Shown here piece after piece: positions 62,082 through 64,000 of a DNA stretch of 64,000 nt (position 1 is its first letter; every line of letters begins with the position of its first letter). Made by a program: the position numbers and the translations under genes. Origin of the DNA: Streptomyces sp. KL109B. GTDB taxonomy: Bacteria > Actinomycetota > Actinomycetes > Streptomycetales > Streptomycetaceae. The stretch is taken from positions 124,001-188,000 of the forward strand of contig NZ_JASERL010000013.1 of NCBI RefSeq assembly GCF_030766935.1, in the 5' to 3' direction. The notes under the pieces were generated by a model, which made no database searches, was not told where the DNA came from, and saw only the letters and a program-made list of their open reading frames with translations.

Positions 62082-63644
62082 ATGTCCGAAAAGGAAGTTC
62101 AGGGTGGGACGGCGGATGCGGTCACGGCGGAACCGGACCCGGAACCGAATCCGGAACAGAAACCGGAACAGAATCCGGAACCGAATCCGGAACAGAAGCC
62201 GGTAGCGCGGCGCAAGGACGCCGTCGACTCCGTGCCCTCCGTGTGGCGCCTCGTCCTCTACGGGTTCCAGCACGTGCTCGCCTTCTACGCGGGCGCCGTC
62301 GTGATGCCGCTGCTCGTCGCCGAGGGCATCGGCATGAAGGGCGACGACATCGCCCTCCTCGTCAACGCGTCCCTGCTGACCTGCGGCCTCGCCACGCTCC
62401 TCCAGTCGGCGGGCCTGCCGGGCATCGGGATCCGGCTGCCGGTCGTGCAGGGCACGTCCACCACCGCCGTGCCCTCGCTGGTGTCGGTGGGGCTCGCGGC
62501 GGGCGGTGCGAAGGCGGGCCTGCCGACCGTGTTCGGGGCGGTGATCGCGGCGGGGCTCGCGCTGTTCGTCGTCGCGCCCGTCTTCAGCAAGCTGGTGCGG
62601 TTCTTCCCGCCGCTGGTCACCGGCACGATCGTGACGATCGTCGGGATCACGCTGCTCGCCGTCGCGGCGCGGCAGGTGGGCGGGGGAGACCCGAGCCAGG
62701 GCTCGTTCGGCTCGCCCGCCCACCTGGGGCTCGCCGCCGTCACGCTCGTCGTCATCCTGCTGCTGCACAAGCTGTCGCGGGGCTTCCTCGCCACGGTGGC
62801 CGTGCTGGTCGGCCTGGTCATCGGCACGGTGGTGGCCGCGCTCGCCGGGTTCGCCGACTTCTCGGGGATCGCCTCCACGCCCTGGCTCGGCACGGCGGCC
62901 CCGCTGCACTACGGGGCGCCGCGCTTCGACGTCGTCGCGGTGCTGTCCGTCGTGCTCGTCATGGTGATCATCGCGGTCGAGTCCATCGGGCAGTTCTTCG
63001 CCGTCGGCGAGATCGTGGACCGGAAGGTCGAGGGCAAGCACGTGACGCGCGCCCTGCGCGCCGACGGCCTCGCCACGGCGGTCGCCGGCGTCTTCAACTC
63101 CTTCCCCAGCACGGTCTATTCGCAGAACATCGGCCTCATCCGGCTGACCAGGGTCAAGTCCCGGTGGATCGTGGCCTCGTCCGGCGTGATCATGATGGTG
63201 CTCGGGCTCGTGCCGAAGGTCGGGGCGATCGTCGCCGCGATGCCGGCCTCCGTGCTCGGCGGCGCGACCATCGTGCTGTTCTCCACGATCGCCGTCGTCG
63301 GCGTGCAGATCCTCTTCCAGGCCGATCTGACCGACCAGCGCAACACGATCCTCGTCGCGGCCAGCGTCGGCGTGGGCTTCCTGCCCACAGCGTTCCCGCA
63401 GTTCGCCGAGCAGATGCCGGGGCGGCAGCTGCATGCGCTCTTCGAGAGCGGCATCATCCTCGGCACGCTCACGGCGGTCCTCCTGAACCTCTTCTTCCAC
63501 CACCTGCGGCTTCCCTTCGGAGGGCGGTCCTCCGGGCGGCGGAGGAAGCGCCCGGAGGGCCCGGAGGAGGCGTCAGAGGACGTCGAATCCATTGACGCGC
63601 CCGAACATTACATGCAACATGTATCTCCAACGGGCAAGCGTTGA
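62082..63644 (+). CDS. NCS2-family nucleobase (uracil/xanthine) permease
   Basis: A 520-aa polytopic permease from ATG 62082, GGAGGGAG 11 nt upstream. About fourteen helices follow a ~45-residue cytoplasmic tail. The family signature (Q-N-x-G-...-T) is in YSQNIGLIRLTRVKSR, and the substrate-binding acid region is VIIAVESIGQFFAVGEI. NCS2 members carry uracil, xanthine or urate. The N-terminal tail contains a 72-bp repeat of EPNP/EQKP units (62130-62201). The last codons (E-H-Y-M-Q-H) overlap the operator for the downstream GntR gene. Confidence 0.88.
   Translation: MSEKEVQGGTADAVTAEPDPEPNPEQKPEQNPEPNPEQKPVARRKDAVDSVPSVWRLVLYGFQHVLAFYAGAVVMPLLVAEGIGMKGDDIALLVNASLLTCGLATLLQSAGLPGIGIRLPVVQGTSTTAVPSLVSVGLAAGGAKAGLPTVFGAVIAAGLALFVVAPVFSKLVRFFPPLVTGTIVTIVGITLLAVAARQVGGGDPSQGSFGSPAHLGLAAVTLVVILLLHKLSRGFLATVAVLVGLVIGTVVAALAGFADFSGIASTPWLGTAAPLHYGAPRFDVVAVLSVVLVMVIIAVESIGQFFAVGEIVDRKVEGKHVTRALRADGLATAVAGVFNSFPSTVYSQNIGLIRLTRVKSRWIVASSGVIMMVLGLVPKVGAIVAAMPASVLGGATIVLFSTIAVVGVQILFQADLTDQRNTILVAASVGVGFLPTAFPQFAEQMPGRQLHALFESGIILGTLTAVLLNLFFHHLRLPFGGRSSGRRRKRPEGPEEASEDVESIDAPEHYMQHVSPTGKR
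62130..62201 (+). repeat. 12-bp in-frame repeat (EPNP/EQKP) at the start of the NCS2 permease
   Basis: Six 4-residue units, EPDP, EPNP, EQKP, EQNP, EPNP and EQKP (72 bp from 62130), are built from CCGGAAC(C/A)GAA-type 12-mers. They form a flexible acidic tail and are a fourth short-repeat expansion in this window. Confidence 0.9.
63592..63620 (+). promoter_or_regulatory. GntR-type operator at the end of the permease gene
   Basis: TTGACG (63592) is followed by ACATTACATGCAACAT (63605-63620), which differs at one base from the reverse complement of the operator at 60484. It lies inside the last permease codons and 37 bp before the GntR ATG. Probably the autoregulatory site; the -10 is unclear (CAACAT at 63615 would give a 17-bp spacer). 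Confidence 0.65.
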
Positions 63645-63656
63645 GGGGGAGTTGAG

Positions 63657-64000
63657 ATGGGCGCAGAGCGTGCGGTCAATCCGGTCGCGGCCGGCAGCCT
63701 CCTGGCCGACCGGGCGTACGAGGAGCTGAAGGGCGCCGTCCTGGCCAATCGGCTGCGTCCCGGTGACGCCCTCTCCGTGCCCGCGCTCGCCGCGCAGCTC
63801 AGCATCAGCCGCAGCCCGGTGCGCGAGGCGGTGCAGCGCCTCATCCACGACGGCCTCGCCACGCACGTCCCGCACAAGGGGGCCGTGGTCGCCACGGTCG
63901 ACGTGGAGGACGTGCGGCAGCTGTACGTCGTCCGTGAGGTGATGGAGGGCCTCGCCGCCCGCCTGGCCACCGAGCGCCTCGACGCCTCGCGCGTCGCCGA
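63657..64000 (+). CDS. GntR (FadR-type) transcriptional regulator, 3' end outside window
   Basis: Open from ATG 63657 (MGAERAVNPVAAGSLLADRA) with GAGGGGGAG just upstream, to the right edge; 114 residues are visible. The winged HTH reads YEELKGAVLANRLRPGDALS, PALAAQLSISRSPVREAVQR and LIHDGLATHVPHKGAVVATV. It continues into an FCD-type effector domain (VEDVRQLYVVREVMEGLAAR). As the regulator next to the nucleobase permease and deaminase, it probably binds ACATT(G/A)CATGCAACAT. The C-terminus is not seen. Confidence 0.9.
   Translation, partial: MGAERAVNPVAAGSLLADRAYEELKGAVLANRLRPGDALSVPALAAQLSISRSPVREAVQRLIHDGLATHVPHKGAVVATVDVEDVRQLYVVREVMEGLAARLATERLDASRVA

Noticed and set aside
60555-63503. 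A 982-codon minus-strand frame
   Set aside because: Antisense to the amidohydrolase and permease, both of which have clear motifs.

Overview
The window is chromosomal DNA of a Streptomyces species. GC content is very high, GTG and TTG starts are common, genes often overlap by 4 bp (ATGA/GTGA), and the gene order around bldD is the one known from streptomycete core chromosomes: alaS-ruvX-mltG-aroECKB-efp-nusB, then bldD, then pyrR-pyrB-pyrC-carA-carB-pyrD-pyrF-sIHF-gmk-rpoZ-coaBC-metK, then priA, fmt, rsmB and rpe. I see no rRNA, tRNA, insertion sequence or CRISPR array.

Layout. 1-1752 (-): the 5' part of an NB-ARC/TPR regulator running off the left edge. 1945-14802 (+): housekeeping genes for alanyl-tRNA synthesis, Holliday junction resolution, peptidoglycan processing, the shikimate pathway (aroE, aroC, aroK, aroB), EF-P and NusB. 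Among them are a polyproline P-loop protein and an M24 peptidase homologue with altered metal ligands. 14910-17896 (+): an MFS transporter translationally coupled to a PLP enzyme. 18044-18544 (-): bldD with its own BldD box, divergent from the pyrimidine operon (18789-28864), which has a PyrR-type RNA element over the pyrR Shine-Dalgarno. 29166-33281 (+): sIHF, gmk, rpoZ, coaBC, metK.

33351-38360 (-) is the accessory region of most interest. It lies between metK and priA and encodes an XRE/TPR regulator, a TIR-domain protein, a STAND-like NTPase and a membrane-anchored protein; the last three overlap by 4 bp each. The TIR protein's Asn-rich tail and the NTPase's N-terminus share a GD..NN....NG-type motif. 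This looks like an uncharacterised TIR/NTPase immunity or cell-death module, an inference from domains and gene order.

38643-53547 mixes core genes (priA, fmt, rsmB, rpe, guaB1) with a thiol-redox cluster (41015-43652, -), an MMPL exporter, a SorC regulator and a barstar-like protein. 53864-58547 is an amino-acid catabolic set: APC permease, Lrp/AsnC regulator, DavA-like amidase and DavB-like lysine/arginine 2-monooxygenase. 60558-64000 is a nucleobase set (amidohydrolase/deaminase, NCS2 permease, GntR regulator); a shared 16-bp near-palindrome sits at the promoters of the first and last genes.

A second theme is repeats. There are four clear short tandem arrays (21 bp x6 in the MFS gene, 18 bp x4 in the pyrC-carA membrane protein gene, 13 bp x5 upstream of the SorC gene, 12 bp x6 in the NCS2 gene), a smaller 10 bp x3 array before rsmB, and three copies of a 46-bp dispersed element.
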